In this document: in pieces, positions 9,483-17,951 of the stretch
How positions within the stretch are numbered: position 1 is the first letter of the stretch
Layout: every line of letters begins with the position of its first letter
DNA from: Streptomyces griseoruber
Lineage (GTDB): Bacteria > Actinomycetota > Actinomycetes > Streptomycetales > Streptomycetaceae
Direction: 5' to 3'
DNA: 64,000 nucleotides
Assembly (NCBI RefSeq): GCF_001514205.1
Contig: NZ_KQ948763.1
Location: forward strand, 809,084-873,083
The notes under the pieces: model-generated
The model's input: the letters and a program-made list of their open reading frames with translations, nothing else
What the model was told of the DNA's origin: nothing
Database searches by the model: none
Made by a program: the position numbers and the translations under genes

Positions 9483-10874
9483 TCAGTGACCGAACGTGTA
9501 CCAGTTGACGTTGACGAAGTCCGCCGACTGCCCGCTGGTGAAGGTGAGATACACGTCGTGCGTGCCGGTGACGGAGCTGATGTTGGCCGGAACCGTCTTC
9601 CAGGTCTGCCAGCCGCCGGTGTTGGCCACCGCGAAGCTGCCGATCGGGGTGCTGGTGGGGCTGTCCAGACGTACTTCGACCAGACCGCTGATGCCGGAGG
9701 CCGCGCCGCTCGCCACCCGCGCGCTGAACTGGGTCGCCGCCGTGGAGCCGAAGGTGACGCCCTTGTACAGCGCCCAGTCGCCGTTGGCGAGGTAGCCGAT
9801 GTTCTGGCCGCCGCCGGTGTCGGTGGTGGTCTCGGTCGAGACGCCGGACTGGCTGTCGTAGGACTCGGCCTGGATCGTGGAGTAGGCGTCGCGGCTGCCG
9901 GACGTGGGCGAGGTGGTACCGCTCCCACTGCCCGCGGCCTGGAGCACCTGCACGTAGTCGACGACCATCGGGTGGCCCGACTCGGTGGCGCTGTCCAGGC
10001 CGCCGCCGAGGGCGTCGGGGAAGGCGCCGCCCATCGCCACGTTCAGGATGACGAAGAACCCGTGGTTGGTGGCGTTGGCCCAGGTGGTCGCGTCGACCTG
10101 ACTTGCCGTCACCGTGTGGTAGTTGACGCCGTCGACGTAGAAGCGGATCGCCTCGGGGGAGACCGAGCGGTCCCATTCCATCGTGTAGGTGTGGAAGCCC
10201 GACTGGCAGGTGGTGCCGGGACAGGCCGTGGAGTTGCCGATGCCGGTGGTCTCGTTGCACGGGCCGCCCGGGTTGGTGCCGCAATGCATCGTCGCCCAGA
10301 CCTTGTTGAGGCCCTGGACGTTCTCCATGATGTCCAGCTCGCCCACACTGGGCCAGTTCTGGTAGTTGCCACGGTAGGGGGCGCCGAGCATCCAGAACGC
10401 CGGCCAGTAGCCCTCGGCCGCGGTGCCGGTGACGTTCGGCATCTGCAGCCGGGCCTCCACGCGGAGTTTGCCGCCGGACGGGGGCTGGAAGTCGGTGCGG
10501 ACCGTCTCGATCCGGCCCGAGGTCCAGTTGCCCGCCGAGTCGCGCAGCGGGGTGATGCGCAGGTTGCCGCTGCCGTCGAGGGAGACGTTGCTGGTGCTGC
10601 TGGTCATCGTCTCGACCTCGCCGGTGCCCCAGTTGGCGGGGCCGCCGGGATATGAAGTTCCGGTGCTGTACTGCCAGTTGGAGGTGTTGACACCGGTTCC
10701 CGCGGTGCCGTTGAAGTCGTCGAGGAAGACCTGGGTCCAGCCCGAGGGGGGCGTGGGAGCGGAGGCGTTCGCGGGCAGGGTGACGGCCGTCGCCGCCGCG
10801 GCCGCCAGACCGAGGGTGCCGAGGACGGCGATGAGGGCGCGTCGCCGTCTGGACATGCCGGAGGGAGCACTCAT
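9483..10874 (-). CDS. Secreted GH16 endo-beta-1,3-glucanase with C-terminal carbohydrate-binding module
   Basis: A 463-residue exported glycosidase. An n-region MSRRRR and hydrophobic stretch (about 12-32) with a probable Ala-x-Ala cleavage near 37 form a signal peptide. The GH16 domain (about 45-320) has the catalytic signature GELDIMENVQG, with E179 as nucleophile, D181 and E184 as acid/base. A Gly/Ser/Thr linker leads to a CBM6-like domain (about 330-463, SRDAYSTIQAESYD ... GYLANGDWALYKG). The ATG at 10874 has AGAGG 7 nt upstream. A 20-bp palindrome of LacI-family type lies 56-75 nt upstream. Laminarin or fungal beta-glucan is the probable substrate; other GH16 specificities remain possible. 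Confidence 0.92.
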   Translation of the reverse strand: MSAPSGMSRRRRALIAVLGTLGLAAAAATAVTLPANASAPTPPSGWTQVFLDDFNGTAGTGVNTSNWQYSTGTSYPGGPANWGTGEVETMTSSTSNVSLDGSGNLRITPLRDSAGNWTSGRIETVRTDFQPPSGGKLRVEARLQMPNVTGTAAEGYWPAFWMLGAPYRGNYQNWPSVGELDIMENVQGLNKVWATMHCGTNPGGPCNETTGIGNSTACPGTTCQSGFHTYTMEWDRSVSPEAIRFYVDGVNYHTVTASQVDATTWANATNHGFFVILNVAMGGAFPDALGGGLDSATESGHPMVVDYVQVLQAAGSGSGTTSPTSGSRDAYSTIQAESYDSQSGVSTETTTDTGGGQNIGYLANGDWALYKGVTFGSTAATQFSARVASGAASGISGLVEVRLDSPTSTPIGSFAVANTGGWQTWKTVPANISSVTGTHDVYLTFTSGQSADFVNVNWYTFGH

Positions 10875-10929
10875 GGGGGGACCTCTCGGGTACGGAGGGG
10901 TGGGGTGCGGGTGACACTGTGGGAGCACG

Positions 10930-10949
10930 CTTTGAGAGCGCTCTCAAAG
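10930..10949. promoter_or_regulatory. LacI-family-type operator upstream of the GH16 gene
   Basis: A perfect 20-bp palindrome with half-site CTTTGAGAGC. Its core TGAGAGCGCTCTCA differs at two symmetric positions from the CebR site TGGGAGCGCTCCCA that controls cellulose genes in Streptomyces. It sits where a repressor would block the GH16 promoter. No LacI-type gene lies in this window. Confidence 0.75.
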
Positions 10950-11048
10950 TGCGCCCAATGTGCTCTCCGTCCCGAGAGTCGTCAAGACTTAAAGCGAGGA
11001 AAGTCCTTTCGCTGCAAGGAAGTTCAGGGCGTGAAGCACGCAAACGGG

Positions 11049-12299
11049 CTAAACCGCGCTGCCCGCCTTCCAGTCCGCCCACGACAGGTTCCAGCCGTTG
11101 AGGCCGTTGGACGCCTCGACGGTCTTGTCGCCCGAGTTCTTCACGATCACCACGTCGCCGAGCATGGAACTCTCGTAGAACTTGTAGCCCGCGACCGAGC
11201 TGTCGCTCGCGCCCTTGGTGTCGTGCAGACCGACGCAGCCGTGGCTGGTGTTCTGGCTGCCGAAGACGGAGGTGGAGGCCCAGTAGTTGCCGTGGACGAA
11301 GGTGCCCGAGGTGGTCAGGCGCTGGGCGTGCGGCACGTCGGAGATGTCGTACTCGTCGCCGAGGCCGACCGTCGAGGACTCCATACGGGTCTGCTTGAAC
11401 CGCTCGCTGATCACCATGATCCCGGCCCAGGTGGTGTGCTCGGCGTTGCCGCCGGAGACGGGGTAGGTGGCGTAGGTCGCCCCGTCCCGCTTGACCACCA
11501 TCTCCTTGGACGACAGGTCGACGGTGCTGATCTGCTCGCGGCCGATGTGGAAGGTGACGTCCTTCGACTGTATACCGTAGACACCATCCTGTCCTTCGAT
11601 GTCCTTCAATCGCAGACCGAGCGTGATCTTGGTGCCGGCCGCCCAGTACGTCTCCGGCCGGAAGTCCAGCCGGGTGTCGCTGAACCAGTGGCCCACGATC
11701 TCCACGGCCGGCTCGGCGGTCACCGTGATCGCCTTCTGTACGGCGGCCCGGTCCTTCACGGCCTTCGTGAAGTTGATCGACACGGGCATGCCGACGCCGG
11801 AGGTCGAGTTCGCCTCGGGGGTGAAATAGCCGACGAAGGTCTCACCGGGCGACTTGGTCGTGAAGGTGGCCGTCTCGGCGTCGGCGCCCTCGGCCTGCGC
11901 GGTGACGGTGTACTTGGTGCCCGAGTACGGGTTCTTCGACGACGTCCACCGGGTCTTCGCGTCGTTCAGGGAGCCCTCGAGCGTGGAGCCGTCGTTGCCC
12001 GTCACCTTCACGGACGCCAGGGTGCCGTCCGTCACCGCCACCTCGACGGGACTGCCGAAGGCGGCCTTCTTGGTGCCGTTCGCGGGGGTGACCGTGATCA
12101 CCGGGGTCTTGGCGGCCGCCGAGGCCTTCGCCGCGGCGGACGCCTGGGCGCCGCCCGAGCCCTCCGAGGCGTCCGCCGACCCGGAACTGCAGCCGGTCAG
12201 CGCGGCGGCCGGAGCGACCCCCAGTACGGACAGGATCCCGCGCCGGGACCACCCCTGCGTCCGTTGCTCGGACCGGTTCGATATGTGCGAGACGCCCAC
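11049..12299 (-). CDS. L,D-transpeptidase lipoprotein with Ig-like domains
   Basis: Cell-wall enzyme of the YkuD family, which makes 3-3 cross-links in peptidoglycan outside the membrane. A signal with SRRGIL (18-23) ends in the lipobox LTGC with Cys37. Ser/Ala-rich linker and Ig-like domains (about 60-280) precede the catalytic domain. Its HG-x14-SHGC motif has H336 and catalytic C355. I take the GTG at 12299, which follows AGGAAGG by 6 nt. An ATG at 12353 with AAGGA upstream would add 18 residues and is a real alternative. The patch at 11568-11576 uses rare codons including ATA. Length of about 416 is normal for actinobacterial Ldts. Confidence 0.92.
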   Translation of the reverse strand: MGVSHISNRSEQRTQGWSRRGILSVLGVAPAAALTGCSSGSADASEGSGGAQASAAAKASAAAKTPVITVTPANGTKKAAFGSPVEVAVTDGTLASVKVTGNDGSTLEGSLNDAKTRWTSSKNPYSGTKYTVTAQAEGADAETATFTTKSPGETFVGYFTPEANSTSGVGMPVSINFTKAVKDRAAVQKAITVTAEPAVEIVGHWFSDTRLDFRPETYWAAGTKITLGLRLKDIEGQDGVYGIQSKDVTFHIGREQISTVDLSSKEMVVKRDGATYATYPVSGGNAEHTTWAGIMVISERFKQTRMESSTVGLGDEYDISDVPHAQRLTTSGTFVHGNYWASTSVFGSQNTSHGCVGLHDTKGASDSSVAGYKFYESSMLGDVVIVKNSGDKTVEASNGLNGWNLSWADWKAGSAV

Positions 12300-12530
12300 G
12301 GCACGCCTTCCTGAGTTGTCCGCCTTTGCACCGGCATCCTGCGCCCCGCACATGGGTTGATCCTTTGAATACCCATACCGCAGGCTGAGATTTCCGTGAG
12401 GAGAGGCTGGGCGGAGGCAGGCGGAGAGGGGGCAGAGGAAGGAAGGGCGAAGAAAGGGAAAGAAAAGGATCGGGGTCGGAGTTGATCAGGGAAAGGAACC
12501 GGCGACACCCGTGATCATCGAGGAGCCCCG

Positions 12531-12953
12531 ATGTCCGACGCGTCCGAAGCGCCCGCAGTCCGTGAACTCCGTCTCGTGGTGACCGCCGACGACTACGAGG
12601 AGGCCCTGCGCTTCTACCGGGACGTCCTCGGCCTCCCCGAGCGGGCCGCGTTCTCCTCGCCCGACGGTCGGGTCACCCTCCTTGACGCGGGCCGCGCCAC
12701 CCTGGAGCTGACCGACCCGAACCACGCCGCGTTCATCGACGACGTCGAGGTCGGCCGCCGGGTGGCCGGACCCGTCAGGGTCGCCTTCCAGGTCGACGAC
12801 TCCACCGCCGCGACCGCCCGGCTCGCCGCCGCGGGCGCCGAGGTGGTCGCCGAGCCGACCCGCACCCCGTGGAACTCCCTGAACGCCCGCCTCCAGGCTC
12901 CGGGCGCGCTCCAGCTCACCCTCTTCGAGGAACTCGGGGAGCAGGAGGACTGA
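12531..12953 (+). CDS. VOC (glyoxalase/bleomycin-resistance fold) protein
   Basis: A 140-residue VOC-superfamily protein with two beta-alpha-beta-beta-beta units. The first (about 10-60) contains YEEALRFYRDVLGLPE; the second (about 75-135) contains RVAFQVDDSTAATARLAAAGAEV and ends QLTLFEEL. Such proteins bind a divalent metal and act on, or sequester, diverse small molecules. The start follows AGGAG by 5 nt. It is convergent with an IclR regulator 52 bp away. No substrate can be assigned. Confidence 0.85.
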   Translation: MSDASEAPAVRELRLVVTADDYEEALRFYRDVLGLPERAAFSSPDGRVTLLDAGRATLELTDPNHAAFIDDVEVGRRVAGPVRVAFQVDDSTAATARLAAAGAEVVAEPTRTPWNSLNARLQAPGALQLTLFEELGEQED

Positions 12954-13005
12954 GGAGCTTGGGGGGCGCCAGGAAATCGGGGAGCGGGAGGAAGCGCGAC
13001 GGAGC

Positions 13006-13782
13006 TCAGTCCCGCGCCCCCTCCGGCTGCCACCCCAGCGCCCGTGAGATTCCGCGCGCGGCGACCCGTACGGCAGGGGCGAGGACCGGCACCTGGGCGT
13101 CGGCGTGGGGGACGACCACCGACACGGCGGCGACCACCGTACCGCCCGGCCCGCGCACGGGTGCGGCCACCGACAGGGCGTCGTCGGTGACCTGACGGCT
13201 GCTCACCGCGACGCCGGTGCGCCGGACTTCGGCCAGCATGCGGCGCAACCGGGCCGGATCGGTGACGGTGTGAGCGGTGTAGGACGCCAACCGTCCGGCA
13301 CAGTACGTCTCTTGGAACGTCGCGTCGCCATGGGCCAGGAGGACCAGGCCGACCCCGGTGACGTGCAGCGGCCAGCGGGCGCCCACCCGGATGTGCACTC
13401 CGACGGCCGAACGCCCGGAGATCCACTCGGTGTAGACGACCTCGGATCCGTCCCGCACCGCCAACTGCACGTTCTCGTGGGTGGCTTCGTACAGGTCCTC
13501 CAGATACGGCAACGCCACCTGCCGCAGGGCCAGTCCGCGCGGCGCGAGCGCGGCGATCTCCCACAGCCGCAGCCCCACGTGGTAGAGGCCGGACGCGTCC
13601 CGCTCCAGCGCGCCCCATTCCGTCAGCGCTCCCACCAGCCGGTGGGCGGTGGTCAGGGTCAGCCCTGCGCGCCGGCCGATGTCGCTCAGGGACAGCGCCG
13701 GATGGGCGTGGTCGAACGCGGCGAGCACGGCCAGCAGCCGGTCGGGCGCGGAACGGGAGGTCATGGCGGGCCGGGAGTGCAT
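13006..13782 (-). CDS. IclR-family transcriptional regulator
   Basis: A 258-residue IclR protein. The N-terminal winged helix (about 8-70) includes LSLSDIGRRAGLTLTTAHRLVGAL; the C-terminal effector domain (about 80-250) includes SEVVYTEWISG, GARWPLHVTGVG and SVAAPVRGPGGTVVAAVSV, all typical. An in-frame ATG at 13764 (MTSRSAP) is an equally good start, as neither has a clear ribosome site. The 9-bp tandem array at 13842-13922 lies in its upstream region, between it and the marR gene. Its target is not evident, since neighbours on the left are convergent. Confidence 0.88.
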   Translation of the reverse strand: MHSRPAMTSRSAPDRLLAVLAAFDHAHPALSLSDIGRRAGLTLTTAHRLVGALTEWGALERDASGLYHVGLRLWEIAALAPRGLALRQVALPYLEDLYEATHENVQLAVRDGSEVVYTEWISGRSAVGVHIRVGARWPLHVTGVGLVLLAHGDATFQETYCAGRLASYTAHTVTDPARLRRMLAEVRRTGVAVSSRQVTDDALSVAAPVRGPGGTVVAAVSVVVPHADAQVPVLAPAVRVAARGISRALGWQPEGARD

Positions 13783-13841
13783 GGCTGTGCCGGATTACAA
13801 GCCGGGCCGGGAGTGCGGGGCGGGGCGTCCCCGTTCCCCTC

Positions 13842-13922
13842 CGGTCGCTCCGGTCGCTCCGGTCGCTCCGGTCGCTCTGGTCGCTCTGGTCGCTCCGGTC
13901 GCTCCGGTCGCTCCGGTCGCCC
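13842..13922. repeat. Nine tandem copies of a 9-bp unit (CGGTCGCTC)
   Basis: Nine contiguous units, with variants TGGTCGCTC (two) and CGGTCGCCC (last), stand between the end of the marR gene (13931) and the start of iclR (13782). The array therefore occupies the only promoter space of the iclR gene. Confidence 0.95.
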
Positions 13923-13930
13923 CCATGGCA

Positions 13931-14482
13931 TCAGCTCGGCCCGTCCTCGGTGACCCGCAGCAGCAGTGTGTGCAGCGTCTCGCGTTCGGCTGGGTCGAGC
14001 GGGCCGAGGAGCTCGTTCGTCACGCGCAGTCCGGCCTCGTCGGTGCCGCGCAGGAAGGCGCGGCCGTCCCCGGTGAGGACGACGATCCGGCTGCGCCGGT
14101 CGTCGGGGGCGGGCCGGCGTTCGGCGAAGCCCAGCTTCTCCAGGTCGTCGACCAGGCCGACGATCGCGCTCGGGTCGTAGCCGAGCCGTGCGCTGAGCTC
14201 GCGCTGGAGCGCGCCCTCGGCGGTGGCCAGGAAGCGCAGCACGGCGTAGTGGCGCAGGCGCAGCCCCGACTCCTGGAGGAAGGAGTTGAAGAGCTGGCCG
14301 GAGCGCAGGCCCAGCCGGTAGAGCAGATAGCCCGTGTCCGCGTGCAGTCCCCGCATCCACGGCTCGTTCCCGTCGATCGGGGCGGCGGCGTTCACTGCGT
14401 TGTCCTGGCGGGCGATGGCGGGCTCCCTGGTCTCGGCCCCCGTACGGCCGGCGGGGGCGGTGTGTCGTACAGATTCCAGCAT
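13931..14482 (-). CDS. MarR-family transcriptional regulator
   Basis: A 183-residue winged-helix regulator. The DNA-binding region (about 85-150) reads LQRELSARLGYDPSAIVGLVDDLEKLGF followed by the wing RRPAPDDRRSRIVVLTGDG, the standard MarR pattern. About 40 residues of extra N-terminus precede it. It is divergent from the SDR/amidohydrolase/ligase/MaoC operon, and its start lies 27 nt from the palindrome TTGACGTCAA, so it very probably represses that operon and itself, released by a pathway metabolite. Confidence 0.9.
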   Translation of the reverse strand: MLESVRHTAPAGRTGAETREPAIARQDNAVNAAAPIDGNEPWMRGLHADTGYLLYRLGLRSGQLFNSFLQESGLRLRHYAVLRFLATAEGALQRELSARLGYDPSAIVGLVDDLEKLGFAERRPAPDDRRSRIVVLTGDGRAFLRGTDEAGLRVTNELLGPLDPAERETLHTLLLRVTEDGPS

Positions 14483-14509
14483 GACTCACCCGCAGGTGGA
14501 CAACAACTA

Positions 14510-14538
14510 TTGACGTCAACAATTATTGCTCTTAGCTT
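14510..14538 (+). promoter_or_regulatory. Promoter and probable MarR operator of the SDR-ligase operon
   Basis: TTGACG (14510-14515), a 17-nt spacer and TAGCTT (14533-14538) resemble a housekeeping-sigma promoter reading right. The -35 box is part of the perfect 10-bp palindrome TTGACGTCAA (14510-14519), where bound repressor would compete with RNA polymerase. Confidence 0.6.
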
Positions 14539-14613
14539 CGATCTCGCAGCCGCACCTCCCGCCGCTCCACGTGACCCCCTCGTGGTCATGGCTCTTTCTG
14601 AAGGGACTCGCTC

Positions 14614-15531
14614 GTGACCAGCATCGATCTCACCGGCAAGGTCGCCGTCGTCACCGGCAGCGGCCGGGGCCTCGGCCTCGCGTACGCCCAGGCCCTCGCC
14701 GCACACGGCGCCCGCGTGGTGATCAACGACGTCGACGAGGCCGTGGCCGAGGCGGCCGTGAAGTCCATCGCGGAGGCCGGCGGCACGGCCGTCGCCGAGG
14801 TGGTCCCGGTCGGCACCACCGAGGCCGCCGAGCGGCTGGTGAACCGGGCGGTCGAGGAGTTCGGACGGCTGGACATCCTGGTCACCAACGCGGGCATCCT
14901 GCGCGACAAGGTGCTGTGGAAGATGACCGACGACGACTTCGACGCGGTGATCACCACCCACCTCAAGGGCACCTTCACCTGCGCCCGTGCCGCCGCCGTG
15001 CGGATGCGCGAGCAGGGCGAGGGCGGCACCCTGATCCTGGTCGGCTCCCCGGCCGGCCAGCGCGGCAACTTCGGCCAGACGAACTACGCCGCAGCCAAGG
15101 CCGGCATCGCCGCCTTCGCCCGCACCTGGGCCATGGAGCTGGGCCGCGCGAACATCACCGTCAACGCGATCGTGCCGGTCGCCGCGACCGCGATGACCGA
15201 GACGATCCCCGCCTTCGCCCCGTACATCGAGGCCATGCGCAGCGGCGAGCCGCTGCCGGACTTCCTGCGCAAGGGCGAGGGCTTCGGCACCCCCGAGGAC
15301 TGCGCGGCGCTGGTGCCGTTCCTCGCCTCCGGGGCCGCCCGGGGCGTCACCGGCCAGGCCATCGGCATCGGCGGCGACAAGGTGGCACTCTGGTCGCATC
15401 CGCAGGAGATCAAGGCGGCCTACGCCGACGGCGGCTGGACCCCCGAGAGCCTGGCCGCCGCCTTCCCTACCTCGGTCGGCGCCGAACTGCAGACCGTCGG
15501 TATCCCGGCGCCCAAGTTCCCGGAGGCCTGA
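14614..15531 (+). CDS. SDR-family 3-hydroxyacyl dehydrogenase-like oxidoreductase
   Basis: A 305-residue short-chain dehydrogenase. It has TGSGRGLG (14-21), TNAG (91-94), Ser145 and the Y158-x3-K162 pair in NYAAAKAG. The long C-terminus and general look resemble the reductase part of actinobacterial multifunctional hydroxysteroid/3-hydroxyacyl-CoA dehydrogenases. The GTG start follows AAGGGA by 7 nt. First gene of a four-gene operon with an amidohydrolase (3 nt gap), an acyl-CoA ligase and a MaoC hydratase, so it probably oxidises a 3-hydroxyacyl-CoA intermediate (inference). Confidence 0.88.
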   Translation: MTSIDLTGKVAVVTGSGRGLGLAYAQALAAHGARVVINDVDEAVAEAAVKSIAEAGGTAVAEVVPVGTTEAAERLVNRAVEEFGRLDILVTNAGILRDKVLWKMTDDDFDAVITTHLKGTFTCARAAAVRMREQGEGGTLILVGSPAGQRGNFGQTNYAAAKAGIAAFARTWAMELGRANITVNAIVPVAATAMTETIPAFAPYIEAMRSGEPLPDFLRKGEGFGTPEDCAALVPFLASGAARGVTGQAIGIGGDKVALWSHPQEIKAAYADGGWTPESLAAAFPTSVGAELQTVGIPAPKFPEA

Positions 15532-15534
15532 CCC

Positions 15535-16419
15535 ATGACGACCCTCAATGTCGAGGAACTCGTCGCGATCGACGTCCACACCCACGCGGAGGTGTCCTCC
15601 AAGGGGCACTCCTCCCTCGACGACGACCTGCACGACGCGTCCTCCGCCTACTTCAAGGTGGAGGGCAAGCGGAAGCCCACCCTGGAGGAGACGGCCGCCT
15701 ACTACCGGGAGCGGAAGATGGCCGCCGTGATCTTCACGGTGGACGCCGAGTCCGCGACCGGCACGGCCCCCGTCCCCAACGAGGAGGTCGCCGAGGCCGC
15801 CGCCGCCAACGCCGACGTCCTCATCCCCTTCGCCTCCATCGACCCCTTCCGCGGCAAGGCGGGCGTCAGGCAGGCGCGCCGGCTGGTCGAGGAGTACGGG
15901 GTGAAGGGATTCAAGTTCCACCCCAGCATCCAGGGCTTCTTCCCCAACGACCGCGCGGTGGCGTACGACCTGTACGAGGTCATCGAGGAGACCGGCACCA
16001 TCGCCCTCTTCCACACCGGCCAGACGGGGATCGGCGCCGGGGTGCCGGGAGGGGGTGGCATCCGTCTCAAGTACTCCAACCCCCTCCACGTCGACGACGT
16101 GGCCGCAGACTTCCCGCACCTCAAGATCATCCTGGCGCATCCGTCCTTCCCCTGGCAGGACGAGGCCCTCGCCGTCGCCACCCACAAGCCGGGCGTACAC
16201 ATCGATCTGTCCGGCTGGTCGCCGAAGTACTTCCCGCCGCAGCTCGTCCAGTACGCGAACACGCTGCTGAAGGACAAGGTCCTCTTCGGCTCCGACTTCC
16301 CCGTCCTCACCCCCGACCGCTGGCTCGCCGACTTCGACAAGCTGACGATCAAGGACGAGGTGAAGCCGAAGATCCTCAAGGAGAACGCCGCCCGGCTGCT
16401 CGGGCTGACGAGACCATAA
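15535..16419 (+). CDS. Amidohydrolase-2 (ACMSD-like) family metal hydrolase or decarboxylase
   Basis: A 294-residue TIM-barrel amidohydrolase of the ACMSD/gamma-resorcylate decarboxylase-like group. Metal ligands are suggested by DVHTH (13-17), the strand GVKGFKFHP (about 121-129), FHTGQTG, ILAHPSFPW and the late Asp in LFGSDFPV. Members decarboxylate or hydrolyse small aromatic or unsaturated acids in the cytosol. It lies 3 nt after the SDR and 12 nt before the acyl-CoA ligase, so it should act on the same catabolic substrate. The exact reaction cannot be assigned. Confidence 0.85.
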   Translation: MTTLNVEELVAIDVHTHAEVSSKGHSSLDDDLHDASSAYFKVEGKRKPTLEETAAYYRERKMAAVIFTVDAESATGTAPVPNEEVAEAAAANADVLIPFASIDPFRGKAGVRQARRLVEEYGVKGFKFHPSIQGFFPNDRAVAYDLYEVIEETGTIALFHTGQTGIGAGVPGGGGIRLKYSNPLHVDDVAADFPHLKIILAHPSFPWQDEALAVATHKPGVHIDLSGWSPKYFPPQLVQYANTLLKDKVLFGSDFPVLTPDRWLADFDKLTIKDEVKPKILKENAARLLGLTRP

Positions 16420-16431
16420 GGGGCGTGGCAG

Positions 16432-17937
16432 ATGCGCAACGAGGGACTGGGGTCATGGCCCGCACGCCGGGCACGCAAGACCCCGCACCGCACCGCGCTG
16501 GTCCACGGTGAACAGTCGACGGACTACCGCACATTGCATACACGCGTCACGCGGCTGGCCCACGCCCTGCGCGCCCGGGGCGTCCGGCGCGGCGACCGGG
16601 TCGCCTACCTCGGCCCGAACCACCCCTCCTACCTGGAGACCCTGTTCGCGGCCGGCACGCTCGGCGCGGTCTTCGTCCCGCTCAACACCCGCCTCGCGGG
16701 CCCCGAGATCGCCTACCAGCTCGCCGACTCCGGCGCCAAGGCCCTCGTCTACGGCCCCTCGCACGCGGGCCTGGTCGCGGGACTGCCGGGCAGCACGGAC
16801 GTACGGACGTACCTCGAGGTCGGCGCCGAGTACGAGAAGGTGCTGGCCGCGGCCTCCGACGAGCCGATCGACGAGCCCGTCGGCGCCGACGACACCTGCA
16901 TCATCATGTACACCTCGGGCACGACCGGCCGGCCCAAGGGCGCCATGCTCACGCACGGCAACCTCACCTGGAACGCGATCAACGTCCTCGTCGACACCGA
17001 CCTGATCGCCGACGAGCGGGCCCTGGTCTCGGCGCCGCTGTTCCACACAGCGGGGCTGAACATGCTGACGCTCCCGGTGTTCCTCAAGGGCGGCACCTGC
17101 GTCCTGGTCGAGGCCTTCGACCCGGAGGCCACCTTCGACCTGATCGAACGGCACGGGATCACCTTCATGTTCGGGGTGCCGACGATGTTCGACCAGGTGG
17201 CCCGGCATCCACGCTGGGCCGACGCGGACCTGTCCAGCCTGCGCATCCTGACCTGCGGCGGCTCCCCGGTCCCGACCCCGCTGATCGCCGCCTACCAGGA
17301 ACGCGGACTCACCTTCCTCCAGGGTTACGGCATGACCGAGGCGTCCCCCGGAACGCTGTACCTGGACGCCGAGCACGCGATCAGCAAGGCGGGCTCGGCC
17401 GGAGTCCCGCACTTCTTCAGCGATGTCCGTGTCCTCGCCCCCGACCTCACCCCGGTCGGCCCCGGCGAGACGGGCGAGGTCCTCGTCCGGGGTCCGCACG
17501 TCATGCCCGGCTACTGGGGGCTGCCCGAGGAGACCTCCGCCTCCTTCGCCGACGGCTGGTTCCGCAGCGGGGACGCGGCGAAGGTCGACGACGACGGTTA
17601 TGTGTACATCGTCGACCGTATGAAGGACATGATCATCTCCGGTGGGGAGAACATCTACCCCGCCGAGATCGAGGACCTCCTCCTGGCCCACCCCGACATC
17701 GTCGAGGCCGCCGTCATCGGTGTGCGGGACGACAAGTGGGGCGAGGTGCCGCGCGCCGTCGTCGTGCCCCGCGAGGGCGCCGGACTGGACCCCGACGAGG
17801 TGCTGGCCTCCCTGGCCGGACGGCTCGCCAAGTACAAGATCCCCAAGTCGGTGGTGGTCGCGGACGAACTTCCGCGCACGGCCTCCGGGAAGCTCCTCAA
17901 AGCCCGGGTGCGCCAGCGCTTCGGCACCAACTCTTAG
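16432..17937 (+). CDS. Acyl-CoA synthetase (AMP-binding family)
   Basis: Activates a carboxylic acid to its CoA thioester through an acyl-adenylate. The 501-residue protein has the P-loop-like motif YTSGTTGRPKG (160-170), QGYGMTE near residue 300, the hinge region SGDAAKVDDDGY and the catalytic lysine K487 in RTASGKLLK. The ligand-binding region is generic, so chain length or aromatic preference is unknown. Third gene of the MarR-controlled operon, followed after 14 nt by a MaoC hydratase. Codons ACA TTG CAT ACA at 16531-16542 are out of keeping with the rest. Confidence 0.92.
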   Translation: MRNEGLGSWPARRARKTPHRTALVHGEQSTDYRTLHTRVTRLAHALRARGVRRGDRVAYLGPNHPSYLETLFAAGTLGAVFVPLNTRLAGPEIAYQLADSGAKALVYGPSHAGLVAGLPGSTDVRTYLEVGAEYEKVLAAASDEPIDEPVGADDTCIIMYTSGTTGRPKGAMLTHGNLTWNAINVLVDTDLIADERALVSAPLFHTAGLNMLTLPVFLKGGTCVLVEAFDPEATFDLIERHGITFMFGVPTMFDQVARHPRWADADLSSLRILTCGGSPVPTPLIAAYQERGLTFLQGYGMTEASPGTLYLDAEHAISKAGSAGVPHFFSDVRVLAPDLTPVGPGETGEVLVRGPHVMPGYWGLPEETSASFADGWFRSGDAAKVDDDGYVYIVDRMKDMIISGGENIYPAEIEDLLLAHPDIVEAAVIGVRDDKWGEVPRAVVVPREGAGLDPDEVLASLAGRLAKYKIPKSVVVADELPRTASGKLLKARVRQRFGTNS

Positions 17938-17951
17938 CTAAGGACAGCGAT

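Noticed and set aside
8195-11082. Large reading frames rich in Gly-Pro-Ala through the pentamer array
   Set aside because: Low-complexity product of the repeat and of antisense reading through the GH16 gene.
7157-13922. The tandem arrays as possible CRISPR arrays
   Set aside because: Units of 5, 7 and 9 bp are contiguous, with no spacers and no cas genes.
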